From contig JAHBXZ010000014.1 of NCBI GenBank assembly GCA_019636215.1, forward strand, positions 62,001 through 126,000: 64,000 nucleotides of DNA, given 5' to 3'. The position numbers were made by a program, and so were the translations under genes. The notes below the pieces were generated by a model. The model saw nothing but the letters and a program-made list of their open reading frames with translations. It made no database searches and was not told where the DNA came from. Below are positions 13,401 through 21,969 of the stretch, one piece after another. Within the stretch, counting starts at the first letter, position 1. Each line of letters begins with the position of its first letter. The DNA comes from Planctomycetota bacterium (GTDB lineage Bacteria; Planctomycetota; UBA8742; UBA2392).

Positions 13401-14438
13401 ATGAAAGCAGTGCTCGTCCGCGAACACGGCGGCGTTGACAAACTCCTGCTTGAGGACGCGCCCAGGCCGGCCATCCGGCCTGACGAAGTCCTCGTTCGCG
13501 TCAAAGCCGCGGGCATCAACCACCTCGACCTCTGGGTCCGCAAGGGGGTTCCCGGCCACAAGTTCCCGCTGCCCATGATCCTGGGCACCGACATCGCCGG
13601 CGAAGTCGCCGAAGTCGGCTCTCTGGTCGCCAATGCCAAGGTCGGCGATCGAGTTGCCGTCATGCCCGGCTTTGCCGAGGCCACCAGCGAACAGGCCCTT
13701 TCCGGCAACATCCACCTGGCGCGCGACTACGGCATTTTTGGCGAGACCCGCAACGGTGGCTGCGCCGAGTTCATGGACGCGCCGGCTGTCAATCTGCTGC
13801 CCATGCCCGATTGGATGAGCTTCACCGATGCCGCGGCCTGCCCGCTGGTGTTTCTCACGGCCTACCACATGCTGCGCAAGGCCGGCCTGCAACCCGGTGA
13901 AACCATCGTGATGCACGCCGCGGGCTCGGGCGTGACCAGCGCGGGTATCCAGCTGGCCCGCTTGTTTGGCGCAACGGTGATTGCCACGGCCGGAAGTGAC
14001 GAAAAGTGCGAAAAGGCCCGGGTCCTGGGCGCCGACCACGTGATCAATTACCGCGCCGGCGACTGGCTGGAGGCATTGAAGAAGATAGTGGGCAAGGGCG
14101 GCGTCGATGTGGTGTTTGACCACGTTGGGCCGGACACCTTCGAAGGCAACATGAAGGCCGTGAAATGGGGCGGCCGCATTGTGATGTGCGGCAGCACCAC
14201 CGGCGGCGAAGTGAAGCTCAACCTGAGGGCGTTGTTCTTCAAACGAATCAGCCTGATCGGCAGCACGATGGGCCCAAAGGCGGACCAGCTGGCGGTGTGG
14301 AAGCTGCTGTGCCAGCGCAAGGTCAGGCCGGTGGTCGATCGCGTGTTCGCGGTCAAAGATGTTCGCGCCGCGCATGAATACGTGGAATCCCGCAAGGCCT
14401 TTGGCAAGGTCGTGTTGGATCTGCAGTCGTGGGGGTAG
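13401..14438 (+). CDS. MDR-family NAD(P)H:quinone/alkenal oxidoreductase lacking the structural zinc lobe
   Basis: 345 residues. A medium-chain dehydrogenase/reductase: N-terminal GroES-like domain (MKAVLVREHGGVDKLLLED, GTDIAGEVAEVG) and a Rossmann domain with HAAGSGVTSAGIQLARLFGA for NADP. In zinc alcohol dehydrogenases a four-Cys lobe follows the VxPG block; here VMPGFAEATSEQ has none of those Cys, so the structural zinc is absent and the catalytic zinc ligands are doubtful. The likely reaction is reduction of quinones, enones or acyl acrylyl substrates with NAD(P)H. It heads a run of acyl-CoA and small-molecule enzymes on the same strand. A weak GAGGA lies eight bases before the start. Confidence 0.85.
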   Translation: MKAVLVREHGGVDKLLLEDAPRPAIRPDEVLVRVKAAGINHLDLWVRKGVPGHKFPLPMILGTDIAGEVAEVGSLVANAKVGDRVAVMPGFAEATSEQALSGNIHLARDYGIFGETRNGGCAEFMDAPAVNLLPMPDWMSFTDAAACPLVFLTAYHMLRKAGLQPGETIVMHAAGSGVTSAGIQLARLFGATVIATAGSDEKCEKARVLGADHVINYRAGDWLEALKKIVGKGGVDVVFDHVGPDTFEGNMKAVKWGGRIVMCGSTTGGEVKLNLRALFFKRISLIGSTMGPKADQLAVWKLLCQRKVRPVVDRVFAVKDVRAAHEYVESRKAFGKVVLDLQSWG

Positions 14439-14471
14439 TGGATCCGGGCTGGGGCGATTGTGGGGTGGGTG

Positions 14472-14819
14472 ATGTATTCGCAGTTGATCAAAGTGCAGTG
14501 CGAAGCCGGCAAAGAGGCCGACACCAGGGTTGCGCTTGACCGCTACGTCAAGGCCGCGCGCCTGAACCCGGGCTTTGTGCACGGAAGTTTTTTCTGCCCC
14601 GAGCCGCACCCCGGCAACGAAACGCCGCCGGGCTTCGGCATCAAGGAGCGCGAACGCACGTTCTTTGTGTACCTGGCGTTCCGGTCGTCCCGCGACATGC
14701 TCAAGCACGTGGAACTGTATCACGGGGCCGATGACAGCCTTTTGCCCAGCCCGCACGATTACCTGCTGGGCGCCTACATTGAAAACGACAACATCGACGT
14801 CGAGAACCGCTATCTGTGA
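14472..14819 (+). CDS. Small conserved-looking protein, possible dimeric alpha/beta-barrel monooxygenase fold
   Basis: 115 residues from the ATG at 14472 (MYSQLIKVQCEAGKEADTR); GTG codons at 14460 and 14469 are alternatives. A G-rich stretch GGGGTGGG sits just upstream. The opening strand-helix (QLIKVQCEAGKEADTRVALDRYVKAARLNPGFVHGSFF) and the later FFVYLAFRSSRDMLKHVELYHG look like the ABM/EthD-type ferredoxin-like fold, where an R-S/D-x-x-A/M-L-x-x-H pattern is typical. Function unknown. It overlaps the next gene by four bases, so the two are translationally coupled. Confidence 0.7.
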   Translation: MYSQLIKVQCEAGKEADTRVALDRYVKAARLNPGFVHGSFFCPEPHPGNETPPGFGIKERERTFFVYLAFRSSRDMLKHVELYHGADDSLLPSPHDYLLGAYIENDNIDVENRYL

Positions 14820-15178
14820 TCAAGTCCATCGACCACGTGCAGGTTGCTGTGCCTCCGGCGCTGGAAAATGCGGCCTTGCGGTTTTATGGCGGGCTTCTGG
14901 GGCTCACGCGGCTGGACAAGCCCGAGGGCACCGACGACGCCCGCGGCGCCTGGTTTGCTGCCGGGAACATCCAGTTGCACGTGGGCGTGCAACTGCAGGG
15001 CTTTGTGGCGGCCAGCAAGGCGCATGTGGGCTTTGTGGTGCAGGACCTCGACCGCATGAAGGTTCTGCTCAAGGGTGACGGTCGCCCGGTCAAAGATGGC
15101 GGCAACGTGGGCGGCCTCCGCCGCATTTTCAGCGAAGACCCGGCCGGCAACCGCATCGAGTTTCTGCAGGCGCCGTGA
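14816..15178 (+). CDS. VOC-family (glyoxalase/bleomycin-resistance fold) protein
   Basis: 120 residues from a GTG start at 14816 that overlaps the previous stop codon (GTGA). Opens IKSIDHVQVAVPPALENAALRFYGGLLGLTRLDKP, the typical VOC beta-alpha-beta start with a metal-ligand His in DHVQVAV; the end EDPAGNRIEFLQ carries the usual terminal Glu ligand. One vicinal-oxygen-chelate unit, so it would act as a dimer. Substrate unknown; in this context a dioxygenase, epimerase or glyoxalase-like role in small acid metabolism is possible. Confidence 0.88.
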   Translation: MIKSIDHVQVAVPPALENAALRFYGGLLGLTRLDKPEGTDDARGAWFAAGNIQLHVGVQLQGFVAASKAHVGFVVQDLDRMKVLLKGDGRPVKDGGNVGGLRRIFSEDPAGNRIEFLQAP

Positions 15179-15220
15179 CGCGCGTTTGCACTTCGCGCCC
15201 GACCAATCCACAATCCTGTC

Positions 15221-15988
15221 ATGACCTACCAGCTCATCTCGATTGCGCGCGAAGCCGTGGACCCGCGCCTGGCCATCATCACGTTGCGTCGCCCGGCCGT
15301 GAAAAACGCCATCAACAAGGCGATGGTCACGGAACTGCACCACGCATTTGACAGCCTGCGCGAAACCGACACCGGCTGCGTGATCATCGAGCACGACGGC
15401 GACGACTTTGCCGCCGGCGCCGACATCGCCGAGCTGCGCGACCGCAAGGCACTGGAAAGCCTGGCCGCCATCAACAACGCGCTGTTTGCCAAGATCGAGA
15501 ACTTCCCCGCGCCGGTGATTGCCGCCATCAAGGGCTATGCCCTGGGCGGCGGTTGTGAACTGGCGCTGGCCTGTGACATTCGCGTCGGCGGGCAAAGCGC
15601 CAAAATGGGCCAGCCCGAAGTCAACCTGGGCATCATTCCTGCCGCCGGCGGCACGCAGCGCCTGCCGCGTGTAGTGGGTCTGGGCCGCGCCAAGGAACTG
15701 GTGCTGACCGGCGCAATCATTGACGCCGCCGAATGTCACCGCATCGGGCTGCTGAATCGAGTCGTGCCCGACGCCGATGTCCGCAACGAGGCCCACAAGC
15801 TGGCCCACAGCATTCTCAAGAAGGGTGCGCTGGCTGTGCGCATGGCCAAGGCCGCCCTGAACCAGAGTTCGCGCATGGGCCTGGATTCGGGGCTGGTGTT
15901 CGAAAGCGTCGCCCAGGCCCTGCTGTTCGAAAGCGAAGACAAGCAGAAGCGGATGACCGAGTTTCTGGACAAGAGCGCGAAGCGTTAG
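15221..15988 (+). CDS. Enoyl-CoA hydratase/isomerase (crotonase family)
   Basis: 255 residues. Hydrates trans-2-enoyl-CoA to 3-hydroxyacyl-CoA. The oxyanion-hole segment FAAGADIAEL and the two catalytic Glu residues, in GYALGGGCELALACD and QPEVNLGIIPAAGGTQRLPR, are both present, so the hydratase activity should be intact. Length is the usual 255-260. It is followed after 11 bp by 3-hydroxyacyl-CoA dehydrogenase, the next step of beta-oxidation or of the crotonyl-CoA route; the pair is almost certainly co-transcribed. Confidence 0.93.
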   Translation: MTYQLISIAREAVDPRLAIITLRRPAVKNAINKAMVTELHHAFDSLRETDTGCVIIEHDGDDFAAGADIAELRDRKALESLAAINNALFAKIENFPAPVIAAIKGYALGGGCELALACDIRVGGQSAKMGQPEVNLGIIPAAGGTQRLPRVVGLGRAKELVLTGAIIDAAECHRIGLLNRVVPDADVRNEAHKLAHSILKKGALAVRMAKAALNQSSRMGLDSGLVFESVAQALLFESEDKQKRMTEFLDKSAKR

Positions 15989-15999
15989 CGAGCGAAACT

Positions 16000-16851
16000 A
16001 TGACCGTCACCAACATCGCTGTGATCGGCGCTGGCACAATGGGCCACGGCATCGCCCATGTGGCCGCGGGCGCGGGTTACAAAGTCGCGCTGTTTGACAT
16101 CCAGCAGGATTTTGTCGACCGCGGGCTCAAGAACATCACACAGAACCTCGATAAGGGCATTGAAAAGGGCAAGGTCACGCCCGAACAGAAGGCCGCCACG
16201 CTGGGCAACATCCGCACCACGGTTGACCTGTCAACAGCAGCCGGCGGCGCGCAACTGGTGATCGAGGCGATTCCCGAGAAGATCGAGCTCAAGCAGGACC
16301 TGTACACCAGGCTCGAGGCCATCTGCGGCAAAGACACCATTTTCGGCAGCAACACAAGCAGCCTGAGCATCGCCAAGCTCGCGGGCGTGACCAAACGCCC
16401 CGACCGCTTCATCGGCATGCACTTCTTCAATCCGGTGCACATCATGAAGCTGCTGGAGCTTGTGGTCACCGACAAGACCAGCCCCGAAACGCTGGCCACG
16501 GCCCAGGCCGTGGGCGGCAAGCTGGGCAAGGATTGCATTGTGGTGAAGGACTTTCCCGGTTTTGCCACCAGCCGGCTGGGCGTATGCCTCGGGCTGGAGG
16601 CGATCCGCATGGTCGAGCAAGGCGTGGCCAGCCCGCAGGACATCGACAAGGCGCTGGAACTGGGCTACGCGCACCCGATGGGCCCGCTGAAACTGACCGA
16701 CGTGGTGGGGCTGGATGTGCGCCTGAACATCGCCGATTACCTGCACAAGGAACTGCGCAGCGAAGTGTTCAAAGCCCCCGAACTGATGCGCAAGATGGTC
16801 GCCGAGAACAAGCTGGGCAAGAAATCCGGCCAGGGGTTCTACAAGTGGTAA
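16000..16851 (+). CDS. 3-hydroxyacyl-CoA (3-hydroxybutyryl-CoA) dehydrogenase
   Basis: 283 residues, the size of stand-alone Hbd/PaaH enzymes. Oxidises 3-hydroxyacyl-CoA with NAD+. The N-terminal Rossmann motif IAVIGAGTMGHGIA binds NAD, IEAIPEKIELKQDLY and GSNTSSLSI are the substrate-domain blocks, and GMHFFNPVHIMKLLELV carries the catalytic His of the family signature. The C-terminal domain ends GKKSGQGFYKW, typical of the family. The start at 16000 is chosen because the Rossmann strand begins five residues later; the frame is open upstream but that part overlaps the hydratase gene. Confidence 0.94.
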   Translation: MTVTNIAVIGAGTMGHGIAHVAAGAGYKVALFDIQQDFVDRGLKNITQNLDKGIEKGKVTPEQKAATLGNIRTTVDLSTAAGGAQLVIEAIPEKIELKQDLYTRLEAICGKDTIFGSNTSSLSIAKLAGVTKRPDRFIGMHFFNPVHIMKLLELVVTDKTSPETLATAQAVGGKLGKDCIVVKDFPGFATSRLGVCLGLEAIRMVEQGVASPQDIDKALELGYAHPMGPLKLTDVVGLDVRLNIADYLHKELRSEVFKAPELMRKMVAENKLGKKSGQGFYKW

Positions 16852-16916
16852 TCGTTTGACCCCGTGGTCGGCATAGGCGACAATCCGGCCGGGCTAAACT
16901 ACACAAAGGGCGATCC

Positions 16917-17465
16917 ATGAATACGCTTGCGAAGCTGGTGCTGGTCGCATTGTCGGCTGTGATTCTCACGGGCTGCGGTGGCGGCCTTCGCGTCATCAAG
17001 CCGGAGGTCGACGACGCCGCCGGCCTGCGCGCGGCCACGGCTTATCATGTCATGCCGGTCAGCTATGACTTTGACGTGCCCAAGGAATGGGACGTCAGTG
17101 CAGACGATTGGGCAGGCAAGACAAAAGACTGGTCGCGGGAGTACGCCAATGGCATCGCCGCAGCACGTGGCAAGCCGGTGTATATGCTCAGCAAAGACGC
17201 CAAGCCCGGAAAGGGCGCGGTGATTGAAACCAGCGTGACGCAGATGAAGGTCGGCACCTACGCCTTCTTTGTGAAGACCCCCGGGCGTATCTGGGGCAAG
17301 GTTACGATCACCGACTCTGAGTCGGGCAAAGTGCTGTTTCGCGGCAACTTTGACAGCACGGGATCCACGGACACTGGCGAAGTCATGACCTTTGGCGGGC
17401 GCGTCAAGACCGCCCACGACCCGGTAACCTGGGACCTGCGCTGGCTGATCGACCGCAAGGAATAA
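16917..17465 (+). CDS. Lipoprotein of unknown function
   Basis: 182 residues with a lipoprotein signal: MNTLAKLVLVALSAVILTGC, lipobox LTGC with Cys at 20. The mature part has GxVIETSVTQMKVGTYAFFV and GKVTITDSESGKVLFRGNFD, alternating strands reminiscent of DUF4410-type outer-membrane-associated lipoproteins, but I cannot assign a family firmly. Likely on the periplasmic face of a membrane. It is 65 bp downstream of the dehydrogenase gene. Confidence 0.82.
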   Translation: MNTLAKLVLVALSAVILTGCGGGLRVIKPEVDDAAGLRAATAYHVMPVSYDFDVPKEWDVSADDWAGKTKDWSREYANGIAAARGKPVYMLSKDAKPGKGAVIETSVTQMKVGTYAFFVKTPGRIWGKVTITDSESGKVLFRGNFDSTGSTDTGEVMTFGGRVKTAHDPVTWDLRWLIDRKE

Positions 17466-17882
17466 GGGCTTTGGCGGCGCAGGCACTCTTGCCCGCGGTT
17501 TTGCGTTTGGGCCAGGACTTTGGCAAAGACAGGAGTGCCCAATCCTGCGGGGGTAAGAAGGGCAGTTCGGCGCGGAGCGCCGGTACAACGGTAGCCCCCG
17601 GCAAGCGCCCGCGAGCCGGAGGCGATGCGGGCGAGCAGCCGGGGGTTAGGTTCGGAAACACACCCAGAGGCGCGGAGCGCCGACACAACCCGGCTTCGCA
17701 TGTGTCAGCGCATGTGTCGGCGCTCCGCGCCTCGTATGCGACGTTTGGTGAATACCCACGCCTGCGGCGTGGGCTTCCGTTGTTGAGGCGCTCCGCGCCA
17801 GATTGCCTACGCCTCTTCAACGTTCGAGTCCGCCCCGAAATTCACTAACTTCGCAATGTTGGGCAGGAGTGCCTGTGCCACC
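17466..17882. repeat. Palindrome-rich intergenic element
   Basis: 417 bp without a supported gene but with much symmetry. GAGGCGCGGAGCGCCGACAC (17667-17686) is the exact reverse complement of 17714-17733. The core GGCGCGGAGCGCC also occurs near 17569 and inverted near 17787. TAGCCCCCGGC (17592-17602) faces its near-complement at 17638-17648, and CCCACGCC/GGCGTGGG forms an 8-bp hairpin at 17756-17774. AGGAGTGCC occurs near 17531 and 17865. It looks like a composite REP- or MITE-like repeat. Confidence 0.75.
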
Positions 17883-18656
17883 TTACCGGCGCACGGTCCA
17901 TATCTGCTCGCCACCATGGCGGTAGGGCTGGCCTTTGAAGCCGCCCTCGAGCTTTTCAATGCGCAGGCCGCACAGTTCGAACAGGTGTTCCATCTCATAG
18001 CGAAAGAAATAGCGCATGCTGAACACGCGGCTTTTGCGCCACTGGCTTTGACCCTGCTTGTCGAACTTTTCAAACACCCAGTCGTCTACAAAGTACTGTT
18101 CCTCGGCGCAGGCCGTGCGATGTGCCGTTGCGGTGATCCGGCCGCCTTCGGGCGTGTTCACTTCACCCACGCGCCGGGAGGCGTTGCCATGCGAGTTCAA
18201 GTTCGCGGCCATCAGGTGCAGGTTCGGGTCAAACAGGTTGACAACCAGGCGGCCTTGACGGGTCAAGTGCTCGCGACAATGCTCAAGGCAGGCGCGCTGG
18301 TCGCGCACATCCAGCAGGTGCTGAAACGCGCGGTAGGGAATCACGATCAACGGAAACGCCTGCTTCAGGGCAAAGCGCCGCATGTCGCCCTTGAACAGCG
18401 TCACCTTGCGCTGCAGGCCGGCGGTCTCAACTTTGTCGTGGCAGGCCTTGAGCATGTCCGGTGCAAGGTCAACGCCCGTGACCCTGGCCCCGGCCCGCGC
18501 CATCGGGATCAGCGTGCGGCCGGTGCCGCAGGCCAGTTCCAGCACCCGGCCGGCCTTGGCGGCAAGCCGGGCAAAGTACTCGGTGTCGCCGGCCACGCCG
18601 GTGCTGAACATGTCGTACAGGTCCGGCGAATCATAGAGTGTATCGCGTGGAGTCAT
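17883..18656 (-). CDS. Class I SAM-dependent methyltransferase
   Basis: 257 residues from the ATG at 18656 (MTPRDTLYDSPDLYDMF). Motif I VLELACGTGRTLIPMARAG binds S-adenosylmethionine, ARVTGVDLAPDML is motif II with the acidic residue for the ribose, and VIPYRAFQHLLDV is the post-motif region. The N-terminal YDSPDLYD-type segment is common in small-molecule methyltransferases of the Methyltransf_25 group. The acceptor is unknown. It stands alone between the palindromic spacer and birA, in the same direction as birA. Confidence 0.87.
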   Translation of the reverse strand: MTPRDTLYDSPDLYDMFSTGVAGDTEYFARLAAKAGRVLELACGTGRTLIPMARAGARVTGVDLAPDMLKACHDKVETAGLQRKVTLFKGDMRRFALKQAFPLIVIPYRAFQHLLDVRDQRACLEHCREHLTRQGRLVVNLFDPNLHLMAANLNSHGNASRRVGEVNTPEGGRITATAHRTACAEEQYFVDDWVFEKFDKQGQSQWRKSRVFSMRYFFRYEMEHLFELCGLRIEKLEGGFKGQPYRHGGEQIWTVRR

Positions 18657-18680
18657 GGTCGTGCCCGCTGAACTGCTTCC

Positions 18681-18793
18681 GCAAAGACGCGAAGAACTGC
18701 AAATGGCCATTGTAAAAGCCAATCCAGTGCCTTGCTCCTGCGTGTTCTGCTGCTTGCCAAACGTGCTGCGCTTGCAGTTCTTGGCGTCTTGGC
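18681..18793. repeat. 22-bp inverted repeat pair
   Basis: GCAAAGACGCGAAGAACTGC begins a 22-base arm (18681-18702) that matches the reverse complement of 18772-18793 at 20 of 22 positions, with 69 bases between. It lies between birA and the methyltransferase gene. Similar CTTGGCGTCTTGGCG-type motifs are scattered repeats in many bacteria. Confidence 0.6.
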
Positions 18794-18799
18794 GTTGAA

Positions 18800-18821
18800 T
18801 TGTCGCCGCCTTTGGCGACAA
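18800..18821 (-). terminator. Hairpin downstream of birA
   Basis: TTGTCGCC (18800-18807) and GGCGACAA (18814-18821) form a perfect 8-bp stem, 17 bp past the birA stop on the minus strand. The following bases are not T-rich on either strand, so it is a weak terminator candidate. Confidence 0.45.
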
Positions 18822-18837
18822 CCTTCGCGCCTTCGCG

Positions 18838-19839
18838 TCAGGCTGTTGCCGTATTGTCGCTGATCTCGCGCACGTTGGCCACGCCTTCGGCGCTGAAGTC
18901 CTTGACCTCGCCGCTTTCCAGCTTCAGCGTGATGCCCTTTTGCGGGTCTATGCGCTGCACGGTGCCTTTGAACTGCTGACCGCTGTGTTCCAGTGTGACG
19001 ACCTTGCCGCCCATGGGCACGAACTCGGCCCAGGCTTTTGCCAGCTTGTCCCACTTCTTCTTGCGCAGCAGCTCGTACACCTTCTCGAGGTAAAACATGA
19101 GCGGGCGGATCACGCGTACGCGGTTCAGCGGCGCATTGCCCGGGCGTTCCAGGCGCAGGCTGGTGGCCAGTGCCCGCAGGTCTTCCGGGAAGTCCTCTCG
19201 CAGCTGGTTTACGTTCATGCCGATGCCCAGCACAAACGTGTCGGGCTGGTTGCTGCGGGCCTCAACCAGGATGCCGCAGGCCTTGCGGCCGCGAATGATG
19301 ATGTCATTGGGCCACTTGATTTCGGCGGGCAGGTACACGAACTGCTGCAGCATGTTGGCCAGTGCCAGGCTGGCCATGCAGGTGACAAACGCGGCCTTGT
19401 CGGGCGGCACGTGGGTCTTGAGCACAACCGAAAGCCACAGGCCGGCGCCGCGTGCGCTGTGCCAGGCGCGGCCCATGCGTCCGCGGCCGTCGGTCTGGTG
19501 TTCAGCCACAATCACGCTGCCATCAGCCAGCGCCGGGTCGGCCTCAATCAGTTCCCAGGCCGCGTCGTTGGTGCTGGAGACTTCGTCGCGGATGACCAGG
19601 TTGCGGCCGATGGTTTTGGTGTTCAGGTCGTCCAGGATCTCGTCGTGCAGCAGTTTGTCAGGGATGTCAATCAGCTTGACGCCGAGATAGGGATGAAACT
19701 CGATGGAGTAACCGGCCTCGATCAGGTCTTCCACGGTGGTGAAGACGGCGTCGCGGTGAAGGTCGAGTTCATCGGCCACAACGTCAACTGGCACGAAGTC
19801 GCTTTGCTTCTTGAGAAACTGGATCAAGGCGCGGGACAT
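18838..19839 (-). CDS. birA: Biotin--[acetyl-CoA-carboxylase] ligase / biotin repressor
   Basis: 333 residues from the ATG at 19839 (MSRALIQFLKK). Activates biotin with ATP and transfers it to the biotin carrier protein of carboxylases. Residues 1-65 form a winged helix (SDFVPVDVVADELDLHRDAVFTTVEDLIEAGYSI), so this is the bifunctional BirA type that can also repress transcription. Biotin and ATP loops: EVSSTNDAAWELI, TDGRGRMGRAWHS (Met replaces the usual second Arg-rich position of GRGRxGR) and KWPNDIIIRGRKACGILVE. The C-terminal SH3-like domain (GGKVVTLEHSGQQFKGTVQRI) is complete. No biotin biosynthesis gene is nearby. Confidence 0.95.
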   Translation of the reverse strand: MSRALIQFLKKQSDFVPVDVVADELDLHRDAVFTTVEDLIEAGYSIEFHPYLGVKLIDIPDKLLHDEILDDLNTKTIGRNLVIRDEVSSTNDAAWELIEADPALADGSVIVAEHQTDGRGRMGRAWHSARGAGLWLSVVLKTHVPPDKAAFVTCMASLALANMLQQFVYLPAEIKWPNDIIIRGRKACGILVEARSNQPDTFVLGIGMNVNQLREDFPEDLRALATSLRLERPGNAPLNRVRVIRPLMFYLEKVYELLRKKKWDKLAKAWAEFVPMGGKVVTLEHSGQQFKGTVQRIDPQKGITLKLESGEVKDFSAEGVANVREISDNTATA

Positions 19840-20003
19840 GGGCGGGGAGTGTAAAGGGAAGGTGATGGTTTGGCGAGAGCCGCCTGAAAGGCCGAATCGA
19901 CCAAGGGGCGATGGGTGGCAGACGACTGCCGCCGCCCGGACTCTGAGTCTTGGTGGAGTGAACCGGTCCTGCACCGCTGGGGCGGAATCGCTATCGTTCT
20001 GGT

Positions 20004-21869
20004 GTGCAAGGGTTTGACGTGATCGTTGTCGGTGGTGGTCACGCGGGGATTGAGGCCGCGCTGGCCGCTTCGCGCCTGGGCTGCCGCGTCGCGCTGGTCA
20101 CCTTTGAGCGCGCGGGCATTGGCCGCATGTCCTGCAACCCTGCCATCGGCGGCGTGGCCAAGGGCCAGATCGTGCGCGAGATTGACGCCCTGGGTGGCGC
20201 GATGGGCCGGCTGATTGACGCCACCGGCATCCAGTTCCGCATGCTGAACACCAGCAAGGGCGCGGCTGTCATCAGCCCGCGCGCCCAGGCCGACAAGGCC
20301 GCATACCAGCGTGCCGCGCAGGCGATGGTGGAAGACGCAGGGCTGACGATTGTTGAGGGCGAGGCGGTTGACCTGCTGACGCAGAGTCCCGGGTGCCGGG
20401 TTCTGAGTTCCGAGTCAACGGACTTTGACACGGAGCACGAGACACCAGACACCAGACACGCAGTTGCCGGCGTTCGCCTTGCCGATGGCCGTGAGATCCG
20501 CGCGCCGCGCGTGGTGCTTACCACCGGCACTTTCCTGGGCGGTCTGCTGCACTATGGCGAAGATAAGATTGTCGGCGGGCGCGCCGGTGAAAAGGCTGCG
20601 ATGGGCCTTTCGGGGCGGCTGCGCGAGCTGGGCTTTCGCCTTGGCCGGCTGAAGACCGGCACTCCGCCGCGGCTGGACGGCAACACGATTGACTGGACCA
20701 AGGTCGAAGAACAAAAGGGCGACGACCCGCCCCAGCCGTTTTCATTCTTGACCGGTCAAGTGACCCAGCCGCAGCTGTCGTGTTTCATCACGCGCACCAA
20801 CGAGCGCACCCACCAGGTGATTGCCGACAACCTGGCGCGCAGCCCGCTGTATTCAGGGCAAATCGTCGGTGTGGGCCCCCGCTATTGCCCCAGCATTGAG
20901 GACAAGATCAAGCGCTTTGCCGACAAGACCAGCCACCACATTTTCCTGGAGCCCGAAGGCCGCGACACCAGCGAAGTTTACCCCAACGGCATCAGTACCA
21001 GCATGCCGCGCGAGGTGCAGGATGCGCTGGTTCGCACGATTGCGGGGCTCGAAGACGCGCGCATTGTGCGCTATGGCTATGCCGTCGAATATGACTTCGT
21101 GCCGCCAACGCAGGTGGATGCCACGCTGCAAACCAAGCTGGTTGCGGGCCTCTACCTTGCAGGCCAGATCAACGGGACAACGGGCTATGAGGAGGCCGCC
21201 GCCCAGGGCCTGATGGCCGGCCTGAACGCCGCGCTCACGCTGGCGAACAAGGCAGCAGTGGTGTTGCGGCGCGACCAGGCCTACATCGGCGTGTTGATCG
21301 ACGACCTCACGACGCGCGGCACCGAAGAACCCTACCGCATGTTCACCAGCCTGGCCGAGTACCGCCTGCGGCTGCGAAGCGACAACGCCGACCGCCGCCT
21401 GACGCCGATGGGCGACCTGTTGGGCTGCATTGATGACGCCAGGCGCGCGCGCTTTGCCGCCAAGACCGCCGACATCGCGCGGGCGGAGGCATTGCTGCGC
21501 CAGTCGCGCTGGAACGGCAAATCGGCCTGGGATCAACTGCGGTCTCCGCAGCTGGCGTGGGACGAAGTGCTGGCGCGCGTGCCCGATTTGCGCCAGCTTG
21601 ATGCCGAAGCCCAGTTCACCGTTCAGCACGACGCGCGCTATGCGGGCTACATGGAGCGCGAAGACATTGAGGCCGCGCGGCTGAATGAACTGGAATCTCT
21701 GCGCCTGCCCGCGGATCTTGATTTGAGTGAAGTCGGCCACCTGCGCAAAGAGGCCCGCGAAAAGCTCGGCCGTGTAAGGCCACGCACCTTGGGCCAGGCC
21801 AGCCGCATACCCGGCATCGGCCCGGCCGACCTGCTGGTACTGCGCACATTGTTGCGTGCAAGGGGCTGA
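20004..21869 (+). CDS. mnmG: tRNA uridine-5-carboxymethylaminomethyl modification enzyme MnmG (GidA)
   Basis: 621 residues from a GTG at 20004 (MQGFDVIVVGGGHAGIEAA). With MnmE it builds the cmnm5 group on wobble U34 of several tRNAs, using FAD and methylenetetrahydrofolate. The FAD motif GGGHAGIEAA, MSCNPAIGGVAKG, GRLKTGTPPR, GPRYCPSIEDKI, FLEPEG and AGQINGTTGYEEAAAQG are all present, as is the C-terminal tRNA-binding domain (GQASRIPGIGPADLLVLR). Compared with E. coli MnmG from memory, about 28 extra residues follow VEGEAVDLL (near residue 125); they are encoded by a run of 7-base repeats and have no counterpart. The reading frame is kept and the insertion lies at an expected surface turn. 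Confidence 0.96.
   Translation: MQGFDVIVVGGGHAGIEAALAASRLGCRVALVTFERAGIGRMSCNPAIGGVAKGQIVREIDALGGAMGRLIDATGIQFRMLNTSKGAAVISPRAQADKAAYQRAAQAMVEDAGLTIVEGEAVDLLTQSPGCRVLSSESTDFDTEHETPDTRHAVAGVRLADGREIRAPRVVLTTGTFLGGLLHYGEDKIVGGRAGEKAAMGLSGRLRELGFRLGRLKTGTPPRLDGNTIDWTKVEEQKGDDPPQPFSFLTGQVTQPQLSCFITRTNERTHQVIADNLARSPLYSGQIVGVGPRYCPSIEDKIKRFADKTSHHIFLEPEGRDTSEVYPNGISTSMPREVQDALVRTIAGLEDARIVRYGYAVEYDFVPPTQVDATLQTKLVAGLYLAGQINGTTGYEEAAAQGLMAGLNAALTLANKAAVVLRRDQAYIGVLIDDLTTRGTEEPYRMFTSLAEYRLRLRSDNADRRLTPMGDLLGCIDDARRARFAAKTADIARAEALLRQSRWNGKSAWDQLRSPQLAWDEVLARVPDLRQLDAEAQFTVQHDARYAGYMEREDIEAARLNELESLRLPADLDLSEVGHLRKEAREKLGRVRPRTLGQASRIPGIGPADLLVLRTLLRARG
20384..20460 (+). repeat. Heptamer-repeat insertion inside mnmG
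   Basis: Eleven consecutive 7-base units: GAGTCCC, GGGTGCC, GGGTTCT, GAGTTCC, GAGTCAA, CGGACTT, TGACACG, GAGCACG, AGACACC, AGACACC, AGACACG. The left units are of GGGTTCT type and the right ones are roughly their inverse (GTGTCTG on the other strand), the same two-arm plan as the array at 50935-51133. Confidence 0.75.
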
Positions 21870-21969
21870 AATTGCTGCATTTGGGGCGATTTGGTCGGGT
21901 CAGTGCGAATGTTTCTGGGCAGTTGGGATACTTGGTGCAGTTTGTTGACTCAAATTGTCCGGGATAACT

